From CAVZAB01 sp963773155 (GTDB taxonomy: Bacteria > Pseudomonadota > Alphaproteobacteria > Rhizobiales > Beijerinckiaceae): a DNA stretch of 64,000 nucleotides. Below, in pieces: positions 19,777 to 28,523 of this stretch. The notes beneath the pieces were generated by a model, which saw nothing but the letters and a program-made list of their open reading frames with translations, searched no databases and was not told where the DNA came from. Position numbers and translations under genes: made by a program. Every line of letters starts with the position of its first letter. Within the stretch, counting starts at the first letter, position 1. The stretch covers positions 1 to 64,000 of the forward strand of contig CAVZAB010000019.1 of the NCBI GenBank assembly GCA_963773155.1, given 5' to 3'.

Positions 19777-20813
19777 CCCGCGAAGGCTGGCATCACGTTG
19801 GCGATGAAACGCTCGAGCGACGCCTTCTTGCGCTCGAAGCTCATGCCCGTATCGATCCACATCGAATATTCGTCGTAGCCCATCGCTTCGTATGTCTTCA
19901 GCCGCGCGGTTACTTCCGCCGCGGTGCCGACCGGAAGATTGGCGCGCATTACTTCGGGCGACACCTGGGGATTGGCGGCCATATCGGCCTCGCTGAGCGG
20001 CTCAATCAGCGCCTGATGGATTGGCCGCTCATTCTTGAACCAGGCGAAGAAGTAATTGTAGTAGACGCTCATCTCCTTCGCGGCGCGCCGCAGATCCGCC
20101 TCGTCCGTTCCGACGTAGGTATGAGCCAGAACCATGATTTTTGGGCGCGGCAATTGCGGCGCCTTCGCGCAGGCCGCGTTGAATTTTGCGATGAGATTGG
20201 CGACCTCGGCATCTCCGTTCCAGAGCGGGGTGACCTGAACGTTGCAGCCGTTGGCGACTGCGAATTCGTGGCTGTTGGGATCGCGCGCAGCGACCCAAAG
20301 CGGCGGATGCGGCTGTTGCAGTGGCTTCGGCGCGGAAGTTGTCTTCGGGAACTTATAGAACTCGCCGTCATGGGCGTAGTCGCCCGCCCAGATAGCCTTG
20401 ATCGCCGGGATCAACTCGCGCATGCGCTGCCCTGCACCCCACGCATCGAGGCCGGGCAGAAGCCGCTCATACTCAAAAGTGTAGGCGCCCCGTGCTATGC
20501 CGACTTCGAGCCGTCCGTCAGTGATGATGTCCGTCATCGCCACCTCGCCAGCAAGTTTGATCGGATGCCAGAAGGGAGCAATCACGGTGCTTGTGCCCAG
20601 CCGCACATGCTTCGTGCGCCTTGCCAGATCCGCGAGATTGATGAATGGGTTCGGCGCGATCGTGAATTCCATCGCATGGTGTTCGCCAGTCCAGATGGCG
20701 ACCATTCCACCGCGATCGGCGATCTCGCATAGCTGACAGAACTCGTTATACAGCGTCTTCTGGTTCTGGTCCGGCGTCAGGCGCTCCATATGCACGAAAA
20801 GCGAAAATTTCAT
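19773..20813 (-). CDS. LLM-class flavin-dependent monooxygenase, TgnB-like oxygenase
   Basis: The 346-residue protein of the bacterial luciferase-like family has the N-terminal beta-strand KFSLFVHME, the active-site segment WTGEHH (41-46), DGRLEVGIARGAYTFEYE and the PPLWVAARDP strand. Such enzymes use reduced flavin supplied by a partner reductase, here encoded three bases upstream. In Acinetobacter baylyi TgnB cleaves the pyridine ring of trigonelline. The TgnB assignment here rests on operon content. Other members of the class oxidise alkanes, EDTA or sulfonates. Confidence 0.8.
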   Translation of the reverse strand: MKFSLFVHMERLTPDQNQKTLYNEFCQLCEIADRGGMVAIWTGEHHAMEFTIAPNPFINLADLARRTKHVRLGTSTVIAPFWHPIKLAGEVAMTDIITDGRLEVGIARGAYTFEYERLLPGLDAWGAGQRMRELIPAIKAIWAGDYAHDGEFYKFPKTTSAPKPLQQPHPPLWVAARDPNSHEFAVANGCNVQVTPLWNGDAEVANLIAKFNAACAKAPQLPRPKIMVLAHTYVGTDEADLRRAAKEMSVYYNYFFAWFKNERPIHQALIEPLSEADMAANPQVSPEVMRANLPVGTAAEVTARLKTYEAMGYDEYSMWIDTGMSFERKKASLERFIANVMPAFAG

Positions 20814-20816
20814 GTG

Positions 20817-21749
20817 TCAACCTTCTATCGTGAGCGGATGCACGCGGCCCGCCGCTTCATTGCCGAAATAGACGCCGAAATTGCCGAGGCTGCTTTCCGT
20901 CGTGAATCGCTTGAGAATGTCTGCCGTCTGCTGCGAGGCAAGATTCTCGTAGGGAACGGCGGGCGGCGCCATCAAGCGACCGCTTCGCGCCTCGCCCGGC
21001 CCGAGAGAGGCGCGATAGACGATGTTCTGTCGTCCCGTCTTTCGATCGCCATAGACGGAATAGAGAAAGCCTACCGACGCCTTCAGTCCCGTTATGTCCT
21101 TGAGATACGCCGCTAAAGCATCGGCGGGATTGGCGTCTTCGACAGAGAGCCCCGGCAAGCCGAAGCGGCCCGTCTCGTCCTCAACGAGAAACAGATGGCC
21201 CTCGCGTTCGACTACCGCGCTGACGTTTACGCCCAACCCTGACGCAATCCTTTGGCCCTCGGATTCGAGGGCCGCCGTGAAATAGCCCCCACGCGCGTAT
21301 CCGAGCCCATTGCGGCCGGTATTTGCAAACGCCTCGACGCGCCCGAGCAGGACGCTGTGGTCGCCTGCCTCAACGACGTGTTCAAGCCGGCAATCGAACC
21401 AAGCCGCCGCGCCGTCGATGACGGGCGAACCGTGTGGACCTCTCTGCCAACCAAGGCCGGCGAACCTGTCGGCGACCCGACGCGCGAAGGTGTTGGAAAC
21501 ATCCTTTTGATCCTCCGCGAGGATATTGACGGCAAAGCCGGGCGCAGTCGTCATAGTTTCATGATTGCGTGAACTCTTGGCGATGCACACAAGCAGGAGT
21601 GGCGGCGAAAGCGAGACGGAAGCGAAGGAATTTGCCGTGAAACCGATCGGCATGCCGCCTGAATCATGCGACGTGACGACTGTCACGCCCGTCATGAAGG
21701 CGCCGTAGGCGTCGCGCAGCGCGCGGGCATCGAATCCGCTGTTGTTCAT
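20817..21749 (-). CDS. Flavin reductase with degenerate Nudix-like C-terminal domain, TgnA-like
   Basis: The 310-residue protein starts with a flavin reductase (FMN-binding split-barrel) domain (residues 10-165; YGAFMTGVTVVTS, GFTANSFASVSLSPPLLLVCI, NILAEDQ). A second domain (about 172-290) has a Nudix-like outline: VSAVVEREGHLFLVED, then GLPG at 197-200. The Nudix metal motif REUxEExG is replaced by YLKDITG (215-221), so it should not hydrolyse nucleotides and may instead sense or bind a ligand. It would supply FMNH2 to the monooxygenase encoded next. Reductases of this two-domain plan occur beside luciferase-like monooxygenases in N-heterocycle catabolism. Confidence 0.8.
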   Translation of the reverse strand: MNNSGFDARALRDAYGAFMTGVTVVTSHDSGGMPIGFTANSFASVSLSPPLLLVCIAKSSRNHETMTTAPGFAVNILAEDQKDVSNTFARRVADRFAGLGWQRGPHGSPVIDGAAAWFDCRLEHVVEAGDHSVLLGRVEAFANTGRNGLGYARGGYFTAALESEGQRIASGLGVNVSAVVEREGHLFLVEDETGRFGLPGLSVEDANPADALAAYLKDITGLKASVGFLYSVYGDRKTGRQNIVYRASLGPGEARSGRLMAPPAVPYENLASQQTADILKRFTTESSLGNFGVYFGNEAAGRVHPLTIEG

Positions 21750-21759
21750 GGCGCGTTCC

Positions 21760-22545
21760 TCATCGTTGCAACCATTCCCCCAGCGCCTGATTGACGAGGT
21801 CGGGGGCCGTAAGATTGACCATATGCCGATGGCCCTCGATCACGACGGCCGAGCCTGCCACCGCGGCGGCGGCCATAGCTCTCGACATTTCTGGGGTAGA
21901 GTTCGGATCGTCGCTCCCTGTCAGGAATAGAGCTGGGCAGGCTATGCGCGACCAAGCGTCCGCATAGATCTTGTCGCCTTCGGCAAAGGCGGTGTAAGCC
22001 GTCGCATAGCTCTCGATATCAACCTGCGAAAGCCAGCCGCGGGTCAGCCGGTACGGCGACCCGTCGATCTCGCCGTCACCGAACCACCGCGCGAGCGGCC
22101 CTGTGAGATCGATGCTACCGCGCTCGATTTCGCGCACGCGGGCCATGACCGCAGCGTGGGCCTCAGCGCTGCGACGGAATACGCCGTTGATAAGCGCCAC
22201 GCGCGCGATCCGATCGCCGAAGGTTGCGGCCGTCCCCCCTGCAATTAGGGCGCCCATAGAATGGCCGCAAAGATTAACCCGCGCGAGGCCCATCTCGTCG
22301 AAAAAAATCCCGAGCCAGGCGACAAACTCGGGCAATCGCGCACCATATTTAAGCCGCGGGCTTTCGCCATGGCCCGGCAGGTCCACTGCAATCACACGAT
22401 GGGAGTGGCGGAATTGCTCGATCTGCGGCCCCCAGGCCTCCAACCGCATGCCGACGCCGTGGATCAGGACGAGTGGTTCGCCCCGACCGACTTCGCAATA
22501 CGCTGTGCCTAGCGGGGTCTTAAACCGCAGCGGGATTGAAGACAT
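21760..22545 (-). CDS. Alpha/beta hydrolase, TgnD-like
   Basis: The 261-residue alpha/beta hydrolase has oxyanion-hole motif HGVG (29-33), nucleophile S96 in GHSMG, acid D212/D213 in GSDDPNS, and histidine in the GHRHMV stretch (239-241). The start at 22545 lies inside the upstream DUF1185 gene (26-base overlap); a longer in-frame start at 22653 would overlap more and begins with an unconserved arginine-rich tail. Related enzymes include E-2-(acetamidomethylene)succinate hydrolase of vitamin B6 catabolism and TgnD, both of which release succinic semialdehyde. The gap to the reductase gene is 10 bases. Confidence 0.8.
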   Translation of the reverse strand: MSSIPLRFKTPLGTAYCEVGRGEPLVLIHGVGMRLEAWGPQIEQFRHSHRVIAVDLPGHGESPRLKYGARLPEFVAWLGIFFDEMGLARVNLCGHSMGALIAGGTAATFGDRIARVALINGVFRRSAEAHAAVMARVREIERGSIDLTGPLARWFGDGEIDGSPYRLTRGWLSQVDIESYATAYTAFAEGDKIYADAWSRIACPALFLTGSDDPNSTPEMSRAMAAAAVAGSAVVIEGHRHMVNLTAPDLVNQALGEWLQR

Positions 22546-23122
22546 CGCGGCCCAGATCTTTGAGGTCTTGATAGCGATCGCCGATGCGATGATGCGGCCG
22601 TCCACCCACCGAGGCGCCCAGCGCGACGAGAATCTCGTCATTGGCGGGCGCATCCGCGATCGACGTTTGGATCGTCAAATAGTGCGAGCGCCGACCCTCA
22701 TCGTTCTTGTCCATCAGCGGAATCATCACGGGGGCATTGGCAGGGCCGCGGGTGTTGCAGAAAGGCAGGTAGGACTTGGCGCCGACCGCAGTGCGATACT
22801 GGTTGCCAAAGCGAAGCGTGTGGATGAGCGCCGAAGCGTGCTCGATTTCGCCGGACAAGCCGACAATGGCCGCTTTGCCATAGCCTTCCACACCCTCACC
22901 GGATCCAACGGACTTGAGGATCATCTCGGTCAGCAAGGCGCCGAGCAATGGCGCAAGGGCGTGAATTTCTGGCTTCAGATCTTCGACGAAGTCCCGCCCG
23001 ACCCAGGGGTTCTTGATGACAGCCATCGCGGCGTGTAGCGCGAGCGGCTTTGGCGCCGCCCTCCCGCCTTCAATGAAGGTCGTTTCCACGTGGAGCATGG
23101 TCTTGCGAATTTCGACGGTCAT
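22520..23122 (-). CDS. DUF1185 (amino acid synthesis family) protein, first gene of the operon
   Basis: The 200-residue protein matches the DUF1185 family: N-terminal IRKTMLHVETTFIEGG, AMAVIKNPWVGRDFVEDL, the glycine-rich GKAAIVGLSGEIEHASALIHT, and GRRSHYLTIQTSIADAP near the C-terminus. Structures of the family are known but no biochemical role is established that I can name. Being first in a catabolic operon suggests a role in turnover of a pathway intermediate rather than amino acid synthesis. The region upstream holds a likely operator. Confidence 0.8.
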   Translation of the reverse strand: MTVEIRKTMLHVETTFIEGGRAAPKPLALHAAMAVIKNPWVGRDFVEDLKPEIHALAPLLGALLTEMILKSVGSGEGVEGYGKAAIVGLSGEIEHASALIHTLRFGNQYRTAVGAKSYLPFCNTRGPANAPVMIPLMDKNDEGRRSHYLTIQTSIADAPANDEILVALGASVGGRPHHRIGDRYQDLKDLGRDVFNPAAV

Positions 23123-23148
23123 TGTGGCGTCGTTCCATTAATTATGGT

Positions 23149-23180
23149 GTTTGTCTTATGGCATACCAAAATATGGAATG
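23149..23180. promoter_or_regulatory. Probable GntR-type operator upstream of the catabolic operon
   Basis: tggcatacca (TGG-N4-CCA) and, close by, aatatggaat (23170-23179), a 10-base word identical to part of the palindrome before the GntR gene at 16532-16541. Both sit 30-60 bases upstream of the first operon gene, where a repressor could block transcription. Confidence 0.45.
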
Positions 23181-23249
23181 TCAATACCAACAACTGCCGG
23201 AGCACTCAAAAATAGAGTTTGCTTCACTCGCGGTGCGGCCTGTGGGGTT

Positions 23250-23345
23250 AAGTGATGTTTACAATGCGTGGCGGCTGCACTCCGCGCTCGGCTACCGCAG
23301 CCCCGCCGAATATGAGGATCTACACGCCCGCCAGTTGGTCAAATC
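23250..23345 (+). pseudogene. IS3-family transposase C-terminal fragment
   Basis: The frame reads WRLHSALGYRSPAEYEDLHARQLVKS, the conserved C-terminal signature of IS3-type OrfB transposases. Nothing else of the element is present here. A second, shorter fragment of the same tail lies at 61101-61159. Confidence 0.8.
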
Positions 23346-23394
23346 TGTGCCATTCCGATTCAATCCGGACAGACATTTTGACTTGCCGGACGGG

Positions 23395-23865
23395 GTTCCG
23401 AGATGGTGTCGGACACCATTCCGATTTGAAGCCGGACACTTTTGGATTGTTTTTTTCGACCTGTCCGCAGGTCAGCTTGTGCGGCATCTGCCGTCTCCTT
23501 GTTGTCCGATAGAATCGGATCCCAGCGACGAGAAGGCTGACTATGCGGCAGATACGGCAGTTGCTTAGGCTAAATCATGAGAGGCTCAGCGATCGCAAGA
23601 TCGGGTGCACCTTCGGTGTCGCGCGCAGCACGTTCCTGGATAGCCTCAACCGTGCCAAGGCGCCGGGGCTCGCCTGGCCGTTAACACCCGAGCTGAACGA
23701 CGATATTTTGGAGCAGCGGCTGTTCGCGCGCCGACGTGAAGACGGACGTCCGGCAGCGGCACGAGCCGGATTGGGCGGCTATGGCGCGACTTGAAGCGGC
23801 CAGGCGTCAATCTGATGGTGCTCTGCGAGGAATACCGGAAAGTCGAGCCGGACGGCTAGAGCCCG
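23395..23865 (+). mobile_element. IS21-family left end with istA remnant
   Basis: An IS21-type end (gtgtcggacaccattccga at 23407-23425) precedes istA, which starts at 23543 with MRQIRQLLRL, the helix-turn-helix around KIGCTFGVARSTF, and LNRAKAPGLAWPL. A frame change near 23760 leads to KRPGVNLMVLCEEYRKVEPDG, then a stop. The remnant ends only a few bases from the stop of the ABC ATPase gene at 23868. The rest of istA and all of istB are missing. It is homologous to the fragment at 14660-14935. Confidence 0.8.
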
Positions 23866-23867
23866 AG

Positions 23868-24636
23868 TCAGGCGACGGCGCCTGTGTCGTCGAGAACGCC
23901 GACCATGTACTGGACCAGTTCCTGGGTATCGGTATCCGCGGTTTTCTTTTCGGTTACCTTGCGCCCGCGATGCATGACCATAAGGCGGTCCGACACGGCG
24001 AAAACGTCGGGAAGCGTGTGGGTGATGAGGATCACCGGCACACCTTGGTCGCGCAATCTGCGTATTAGCTCAAGGACTTTCTGCTGTTCGGGTACGCCGA
24101 GATTGTTGGTCGGCTCGTCCATGATCATCAGCTTGGCGTCCCAGTAGACGGCGCGGGCGATGGCGACCGCCTGGCGCTGGCCGCCCGACAGACTTTCGAT
24201 CGGCTGGATCATGGTCGGGAAGTGGATCATAAGGGCGTCCAGCGCCGACTTCGAACTCCTTTAGCATGGCCCGTTCGTCGAGCGTGTGCACGAGACCACC
24301 GAGCCAGCGACGCTTCACCTCGCGCCCGAGGAAGATATTGGCGGGAACATTGAGATTGTTGGCGAGAGACAGATCCTGGTAGATGGTCTCGATGCCTTCT
24401 TGGCGCGCGTCGATCGGCAGGGAGAAATGGCAGCGTCTGCCCTCAAAATAAACCTCGCCCTCGTCGGGTTGGTGGACGCCGGAGACGCACTTGATGAGCG
24501 TCGACTTGCCGGCGCCGTTGTCGCCGAGCAGAGCCACAACCTCGCCGGGAAAGACGTCCCAGCTCACCGCATTGACCGCCGTCAGGCCGCCGAAGCGCTT
24601 GGTCATCTTGCGAATGGAAAGGGCCGGACTGCTCAT
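23868..24636 (-). pseudogene. CUT2 ABC transporter ATPase with a single frameshift
   Basis: The N-terminal part has Walker A GDNGAGKST and the Q-loop IYQDLSL. A one-base insertion (extra T) near 24255 shifts the frame after AMLKE. The downstream frame restores SKSALDALMIHFPTM, the signature LSGGQRQ, Walker B LMIMDEPTNNLG and the H-loop LITHT. With the indel removed the product would be a normal ~255-residue single-domain CUT2 ATPase. The start ATG overlaps the permease TGA (ATGA). Either the transporter is newly inactivated or the base is a sequencing error. Confidence 0.82.
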
Positions 24637-25790
24637 GTTTGGGGCGCGGATACAGCACGGCCGACGATCAGGCCGCGCGACTGATCGATAAGCACGGCGA
24701 TGATGACGACTGTGCCGACAACGATGAACTGCCAGAACGACTGGACGTTGAGCATGACCAAGCCCGTGGTTAGTACGGCTATGATCAATGAGCCGATAAC
24801 AGTACCAATGATCGTGCCGGCACCACCGAATAGGCTGACGCCCCCGATGATGACTGCGGCGATAGACGACAGCAGCAAAGGATCCCCGATCACCGCCGAG
24901 CCGGCGGTGTATTGCAGCGTCGACAGGAACCCGCCGATGCCGGCGGTGGTCGCAGAAAGCGCGTAGATGGCGATGATCCTGCGGTCGACCGGAACGCCGG
25001 CACGGCGTGCCGCCTCGCTGTTGCCACCAATCGCGTATGTATGGCGGCCGAACTGGGTCCGATGGAGGATGAACATGACGATGCCGACGACCACCGCCGT
25101 GACGACGACCGGCCACGGCAGGATGCGGTCGAGCTGGCGCAGCATGTTGGTTGTGAGCGGAGGTGGGTAGAGAAAGTAGAAGCCGCCGCCCTCCTCTCCG
25201 CGCAGGTAGTAGAACAACGACTCATTCCCGTACGCACGAATGTTGGGCAGCCCGATGACTGTTGTGTTCTCTGACATGAGCAACGCGACGCCGCGCACGA
25301 TGAACGACGAGCCTAGCGTGACGATGAACGCCGGCACCTTCAACTTGGCGATGATAGTGCCATTGATGGAACCGACGAAGGCGCCGCCCAACGCGCCGGC
25401 CAGGAATCCGAGCACTACGGCGAGCCAGACGGGTGCGCCGATGTTGTAGCTGTCGCGGATGACCAGCGCGGAGAGCACCGAGGCAAGGCTCATCACCCAA
25501 CCGACCGACAGGTCGATGCCGGCTGAAATGATGACGAACGTCTGTCCGAGGCCGAGCAGCACCACCGGCGTGATAGCGACCAGGATGTTCTGCGAGTTGC
25601 GGACGGAGACGAAAGTGGCGGAGCTGAACACGGGTACGGAGACCACGAAGAAAAGGATCATGATGGTGAGGAAGACCCATGCCCACAGCTCGCTGACGGC
25701 GACCAGAAACCGTTTTCCGGGCGACAGGGTATTGAGCCGTCCGCTCGGCGCAGTCACTGCCTCAGATTCTGGAACCACCACGTCTCTCAT
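24633..25790 (-). CDS. CUT2 sugar ABC transporter permease
   Basis: The 385-residue BPD_transp_2 permease has the family motifs SAGIDLSVGWVMSLASVLSA, LKVPAFIVTLGSSFIVRG and the cytoplasmic AIGGNSEAARRAGVPVDRR. About ten hydrophobic segments follow a ~35-residue cytoplasmic N-terminus. A periplasmic loop of about 40 residues (AYGNESLFYYLRGEEGGG) is longer than in FrcC-like permeases and is shared with sugar-alcohol/inositol-type members. It is co-transcribed with the binding protein gene (86 bases upstream) and the ATPase (overlapping). Confidence 0.85.
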   Translation of the reverse strand: MRDVVVPESEAVTAPSGRLNTLSPGKRFLVAVSELWAWVFLTIMILFFVVSVPVFSSATFVSVRNSQNILVAITPVVLLGLGQTFVIISAGIDLSVGWVMSLASVLSALVIRDSYNIGAPVWLAVVLGFLAGALGGAFVGSINGTIIAKLKVPAFIVTLGSSFIVRGVALLMSENTTVIGLPNIRAYGNESLFYYLRGEEGGGFYFLYPPPLTTNMLRQLDRILPWPVVVTAVVVGIVMFILHRTQFGRHTYAIGGNSEAARRAGVPVDRRIIAIYALSATTAGIGGFLSTLQYTAGSAVIGDPLLLSSIAAVIIGGVSLFGGAGTIIGTVIGSLIIAVLTTGLVMLNVQSFWQFIVVGTVVIIAVLIDQSRGLIVGRAVSAPQT

Positions 25791-25876
25791 CCCGATGCGA
25801 CCTGCAGAAAAGGGCGACCCGGAAAGCGCAGGTGAACCGCACTTCCCGGTAACGATAGAAGTCTACGGCAACCGGC

Positions 25877-26860
25877 TCACTTGCCGGGGACCGAATAGAT
25901 GAACCGGGTGTAGTTCGGATCGTTGACATTCGACTTGTCGATGATCGCGAAGCCGGTCTCGACGCGCCTCGGCAAACTGGTCACGCCGACACTGTCCGCA
26001 ACGGCGAACTCGACCGCGAGATATCCCATGTCGAACGGCTTCTGCGCCAACACCATCGAGACGTCCCCTTTGTTAAGCGATTCGATCGCCGCCTTGGTGG
26101 CATCGTAAGCAACGACTTGGACCTTGCCACCGAGGCCTGCGTTGACTACCGCCGCGCCGGCTCCCTGGGCGCTGAACACGTTGGTGCCAAACACGCCAGC
26201 GAGATCGGGGTGCTGCTCGATCACCGCAGCGGTCTGCTGCGTCGCCTTGTTCGGGTCATCAAGGTTGTAGTCCGGGCCGAGAATCTTGATGTTCGGGTGG
26301 TTCTTGGTCATCTCCTCTTTGAACCCCTTCCAGCGGCCCTCGACCGAGCTAACGTCCGGGTTGGTCGAGTTGATGTAGACCGTGCCCTTGTCGCCAATCG
26401 CCTTGGCGAGGCCACGCGCCGAAATGCGACCGCCTTCGACGTTGTCCGAGCCGATGTAGGTCAGCGGGAATTTCACCGTACCGTTGGCATAGTCGCCGTC
26501 ACCGATATAGGTATCTACGCCGACAATCTTGATGCCCGCGTCGTTGGCGGCCTGCAGCGGTGCGATCATCTGGTTTGAGTCGACCGCGGCAGTGATGATG
26601 TAATTGAGGTCGCCGCGAGCGACCATCGCGTTCAGGATAGGCGCCTGGGCCGCCACTCCCCAGGTCGGTGGAATTTGGGTGACGACTTCGCAGCCGAAAT
26701 CCTTGGCAGCTCTCTCAACACCAAGCTGCATGACCTGGTAGAATGGATCGACGACCCCCGGCAGGAACCCGATCTTGATCTTGCACGCCGCTTCGGCGGT
26801 CAACGGGAATGCGACAACGGCGAATGCGGCGACGGCTACGAGAAGCGATTTCTTGAGCAT
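25877..26860 (-). CDS. CUT2 sugar ABC transporter substrate-binding protein
   Basis: The 327-residue periplasmic protein has a signal peptide (MLKKSLLVAVAAFAVVAFPLTAEA) and the Peripla_BP_4 fold, with the mature start CKIKIGFLPGVVDPFYQVMQ, ligand-loop segments AAVDSNQM and VGVDTYIGDGDY, and YDATKAA in the second lobe. It is first in the reverse-strand transporter operon and divergent from the GntR gene at 27021, with a common palindromic operator between them. The ligand is unknown; a sugar, polyol or related small molecule is expected from the family. Confidence 0.85.
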   Translation of the reverse strand: MLKKSLLVAVAAFAVVAFPLTAEAACKIKIGFLPGVVDPFYQVMQLGVERAAKDFGCEVVTQIPPTWGVAAQAPILNAMVARGDLNYIITAAVDSNQMIAPLQAANDAGIKIVGVDTYIGDGDYANGTVKFPLTYIGSDNVEGGRISARGLAKAIGDKGTVYINSTNPDVSSVEGRWKGFKEEMTKNHPNIKILGPDYNLDDPNKATQQTAAVIEQHPDLAGVFGTNVFSAQGAGAAVVNAGLGGKVQVVAYDATKAAIESLNKGDVSMVLAQKPFDMGYLAVEFAVADSVGVTSLPRRVETGFAIIDKSNVNDPNYTRFIYSVPGK

Positions 26861-26942
26861 TTACTTCCTCCCTATTTCGTTAGTTTCTCAGGTATTCTAG
26901 GCGCCGCATATTGTCGGGATACGGCAAGCTATCTTTTTCTGG

Positions 26943-26954
26943 TATACCGGTATA
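26943..26954. promoter_or_regulatory. Palindromic operator between transporter operon and divergent gntR
   Basis: tataccggtata is a perfect 12-bp palindrome, placed 83 bases before the binding-protein start and 67 bases before the GntR start. Neighbouring words ggtatacc and gatatc add further symmetry. The position suits one GntR dimer controlling both directions. Confidence 0.55.
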
Positions 26955-27020
26955 TCTGATATCAAAACACCGGCGCAAGAGAGAACTTTTGGGTGGTATG
27001 GGGAGAGGGAGTGTTTCTAG

Positions 27021-27785
27021 ATGCTCAGAAATGGAGCCTTGGGTGGGAAGGTTCGACGCGCGGCCGGCGCATTCGATCGCCAGCAGAACGTTCCCAAACA
27101 GGTCTATGAGCTGCTCAGAGAAAAGATCCTGACGGTCGAGCTCAAGCCCGGCGAATCGATCAACGAGCGGTGGCTGGTGGAGTGGCTCGGGGTTTCGCGG
27201 ACCCCAATCCGGGAGGCTATCAAGCGCCTGTCAGACGTTGGACTAGTCCGCACAATTCCACATGTCGGCACTTCGGTCTCGCTGATCAACGCCCGTACCG
27301 CAAGCGAGCTCTGCCTAATCCGGGCCAGCTTGGAATCCGCAGCGATCCGGGTAGCGGCTGAACATTTCGATGAGACGACCGAGCAGATCCTGGCACAGAC
27401 GATCGACCGGCAGAAGCAGACCGTTGAGCGTGCCGATCTCAACCTGAATCTTCGAGTGGACAATGAATTTCATCGGGCGATCGTGGAACAGGCAGGTTTT
27501 ACCACCATGTGGTCGATTTTGCAGAACGTGCTGAGCGAGATTCTGCGCGTCCGCCATTTGTCAATTCGAGTCCCGCGGCGGCTTGATGAACCCATCAACG
27601 AGCACATCTGCATTCTAGATGCGCTTCGCCTGCGTGACCCCGATCTTGCCGAGCAGGCGATGCGCCATCACCTGAACGAGTTGTACAAGTCAATCATGCA
27701 AGCGATCGCTGCCCACCCAGAATACGTTGAGGATGCCACGGCGCAAATGCCCCCTCGTAAAGCCATGCTGCATATGAAGGTATGA
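27021..27785 (+). CDS. GntR family regulator, FCD subfamily
   Basis: The 254-residue protein has a winged helix-turn-helix (about 20-90; QVYELLREKIL, WLVEWLGVSRTPIREAIKRLSDVGLV) and an FCD domain with the metal-binding pattern D-x3-H (DNEFHRAIVEQAG), later HLSIRVP and the HICILDALRLRD helix. It is divergent from the second sugar transporter and probably represses it until the transported compound or its product binds. It is more divergent from the GntR protein at 16612 than a recent duplicate would be. Confidence 0.86.
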   Translation: MLRNGALGGKVRRAAGAFDRQQNVPKQVYELLREKILTVELKPGESINERWLVEWLGVSRTPIREAIKRLSDVGLVRTIPHVGTSVSLINARTASELCLIRASLESAAIRVAAEHFDETTEQILAQTIDRQKQTVERADLNLNLRVDNEFHRAIVEQAGFTTMWSILQNVLSEILRVRHLSIRVPRRLDEPINEHICILDALRLRDPDLAEQAMRHHLNELYKSIMQAIAAHPEYVEDATAQMPPRKAMLHMKV

Positions 27786-28523
27786 GAGCATATTTTTACA
27801 CATGTGCGTTACGTTCAATGTGCACACCGCCAGACTGACTTGGGCACCAGAGGCATTGCTAGATTTGGAGCCAGAGATCGAGCGGTCACTTAAGTAGGCG
27901 AGCGAAGTCGGTCGGAGCAGTTGCATACTATCGACCGCTTTGGCCGGGCGACACGGAACGATGACCTTGTAAATGCCATAGGCAAAGTACCTGGTCGCCT
28001 CAGATATGGCGCGGCCTTGGCCTCCAGCAGGTTAACGAGGACCGGGTCGTGAGGCCCGAACTCGTTCGGAATGCTGAGTGTGATCTTGCCGTCGGCCGGA
28101 CGTTGCTTGAAATTCTTCCTGATCCACTCGCGGCTGTTGGGTCGTCGACGCGATAGCGCTTGTGCTGCCGTTCAACTTGGAAGTCCGGCCCATTCGCCAT
28201 GTAGTCCGCGTCAAGTGCCGAAAGTTGCATCCGGTAAGGATGCCGATTCGAGATTTTCTCGAACGTGATTGCGATCAACGCTGGACTTCGATAGTGATAT
28301 CGAAAAGATCGAGGTAAATCAAGATTGCAATAACCCCAATCGCATAAATGCCGTTAACGGAGGTCCGAAAATCCGCCGTCGCCGGATCCTGGAAGTTTTT
28401 GAAGGTTGCAGTGCGAATGAAACTTGAGAGTCAATTGCCGACTTTCCATACCATTAGCAAGCGGCATTGCCGAACCCGTATGCCTGGGATTAGTCTTCCC
28501 TAGGGCGGCAAGGAAATACTGCG
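27786..28523. other. Gap with an unrecognised frameshifted reverse frame
   Basis: On the reverse strand 28278-28000 reads YRMQLSALDADYMANGPDF and then, after a frame change near 28140, EWIRKNFKQRPADGKITLSI and EFGPHDPVLVNLLEA. This looks like real but broken coding sequence. I do not recognise the family. The rest of the stretch shows nothing. Confidence 0.4.

Noticed and set aside
18295..19860. Longer aldehyde dehydrogenase starting at 19860
   Set aside because: The extension overlaps the monooxygenase gene by 80 bases. The ATGA junction at 19776-19773 gives a normal start.
22545..22653. Longer hydrolase starting at 22653
   Set aside because: The extra 36 residues are arginine-rich, unlike the family, and lie inside the DUF1185 gene. 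The start at 22545 gives the usual fold beginning.
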